Assembly (NCBI GenBank): GCA_905193725.1
Contig: CAJJPW010000116.1
Coordinates: 1 to 6,875 of the forward strand
Length of the DNA stretch: 6,875 nt
Source: an uncultured Eubacteriales bacterium
Lineage (GTDB): Bacteria; Bacillota; Clostridia; Christensenellales; Christensenellaceae
Reading direction: 5' to 3'
Both the position numbers and the translations under genes were made by a program. A model generated the notes under the pieces. That model saw only the letters and a list, made by a program, of their open reading frames with translations. It had not been told where the DNA came from and ran no database searches. Shown piece after piece: positions 6,100 to 6,875 of this stretch (its first letter is position 1; each line of letters begins with the position of its first letter).

Positions 6100-6756
6100 G
6101 TGTTTAACTCCATCTATTTATCTGCATATCTGCTATTTGCCATCCTTATTGCTCTAGGAATTTTACTTTGTTTTTGGGGGTACAAATTGCTGCGCATTTT
6201 AATCGGCGCGCTCTCTCTCTTCGTGGGTTTTTACGCTGCTCACAACTTCTTGACCACTAGTCAGTGGATCACCACACCGTTGTCTGACTCCACCGTTTTG
6301 GTATTTAGTATCATCGCTGCATTGATTTTATGCGTATTATGCTTTTTTATCTATAAGGCAGGTTTATTTTTCTTTGGCGTTTACATCGGTTTTTCCATCG
6401 CCAGCGTCATTCTCTCGTTCCTTGCACCTGAGCTATCCTACTTGACCCTACTGATCATCAAGGCCATAGCCGGCCTTCTCTTTGGATTTGTGGTGCTCAC
6501 CATGCGCAAACCGCTGCTCATCATTCTCACCTCATTTAGCGGTTCGCTCATCATGTGCACTTTCATGGGGTATTTGGTATTTTTCAAATTCCAGCTCACC
6601 ACTCTCAACTTCAACTTTTTGGATTTCAGCCCCATCGGCGCTTTTATGGAGCAGAACATCTGGTGGCTCATCGTGTCCACTGCCATTTTTGGCCTCATCG
6701 GTCTGCTGGCACAGTCCAAGCTCACTGGCTCTAGACAAATTGGAGTAAAATCATAA
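6100..6756 (+). CDS. Polytopic membrane protein, DUF4203/TM198-like, function unknown
   Basis: A 218-residue protein, intact from GTG to TAA, with about seven hydrophobic segments (roughly 7-26, 29-47, 64-85, 86-107, 116-134, 139-161, 187-205). The pattern GILLCFWGYKLLR followed by IGALSLFVGFYAAH, a GY-x-L/F-x-R step then a glycine-rich helix, resembles the DUF4203/TM7S3-TM198 type of bacterial membrane proteins. That is a resemblance from memory, not a search result. There are no charged catalytic motifs and few charged residues in the membrane segments; the C-terminal tail is polar (about 206-218). It stands alone on the plus strand, divergent from the TauE/SafE pair. I cannot assign a function. 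Confidence 0.8.
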   Translation: MFNSIYLSAYLLFAILIALGILLCFWGYKLLRILIGALSLFVGFYAAHNFLTTSQWITTPLSDSTVLVFSIIAALILCVLCFFIYKAGLFFFGVYIGFSIASVILSFLAPELSYLTLLIIKAIAGLLFGFVVLTMRKPLLIILTSFSGSLIMCTFMGYLVFFKFQLTTLNFNFLDFSPIGAFMEQNIWWLIVSTAIFGLIGLLAQSKLTGSRQIGVKS

Positions 6757-6875
6757 AAGGAAAATGGCAAGTTTTTTAAACGGGCTTTTTTTCTCGGCAC
6801 CTATCGCCTCAAAATTTCAGATAGGATTATCTTAAAGGGAAAGGAAATTTAAAATTGAAACACTTTTTTGCTTAT
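6757..6875. other. Intergenic tail with a 6-bp inverted repeat
   Basis: No complete gene. An inverted repeat CCTATC (6800-6805) and GATAGG (6820-6825) encloses 14 bases. Seven T's at 6786-6792 follow the preceding gene, but I find no good stem before them, so a terminator is not supported. Confidence 0.4.
6855..6875 (+). CDS. Possible start of another gene, cut by the window edge
   Basis: TTG at 6855 is preceded by the purine-rich AAAGGGAAAGGA (about 6834-6845), 9 bases upstream, and opens a frame reading M-K-H-F-F-A-Y to the window end. Seven codons are too few to identify anything. The spacing and purine run are the only support. Confidence 0.25.

Noticed and set aside
6757..6795. Terminator after the plus-strand membrane-protein gene
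   Set aside because: There is a T-run, but the only stem before it is GTTT pairing with AAAC, which is too weak.
1..6875. CRISPR arrays, tRNA or rRNA genes, insertion sequences, prophage or defence genes
   Set aside because: No repeat-spacer pattern, RNA-gene signature, transposase or terminal inverted repeats were seen.

Overview
The window reads as a piece of a low-to-moderate-GC Gram-positive anaerobe, most likely a clostridial Firmicute. The evidence is the gene order rnfC-D-G-E-A-B (the usual order in clostridia; gammaproteobacteria use A-B-C-D-G-E), AGGAGG-type ribosome binding sites, sigma-A-like promoters and half-size TauE/SafE genes. The species cannot be told from the sequence.

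Positions 1-4717, minus strand: an almost complete operon for the Rnf (Rsx) membrane complex, which couples electron transfer between reduced ferredoxin and NAD+ to Na+ or H+ transport. In transcription order it holds rnfC (4717-3400), rnfD (3390-2449), rnfG (2452-1865), rnfE (1864-1202), rnfA (1199-612) and rnfB (595 to beyond position 1). The genes are packed from a 4-base overlap to a 16-base gap. Two of the six genes are broken as read. rnfC has a frameshift at about 3712, and about 8-10 residues that the family normally has are missing there. rnfG has an in-frame TAG at 2038-2036, upstream of its covalent FMN motif. The membrane subunits D, E, A and the visible part of B are intact. Either this Rnf operon is decaying or the assembly carries errors at two sites; both can be tested by re-reading.

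Positions 4718-5225: about 500 bases, AT-rich, with no convincing gene. It holds two copies, exactly 310 bp apart, of a 44-base promoter/operator-like module pointing at rnfC. Each copy has the same -35 block, a 17-base spacer, the same -10 box and a dyad AATAC-N4-GTATT over the -10 and predicted start. A likely terminator for the TauE/SafE genes lies at 5134-5159.

Positions 5226-5980, minus strand: two overlapping genes (TAATG) for half-length TauE/SafE-family membrane proteins, probably subunits of one anion exporter or permease. Positions 6100-6756, plus strand: a divergent gene for a seven-segment membrane protein resembling the DUF4203/TM198 type, with a good promoter and ribosome binding site. 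Positions 6757-6875: noncoding, with a possible TTG start of another gene running off the edge.
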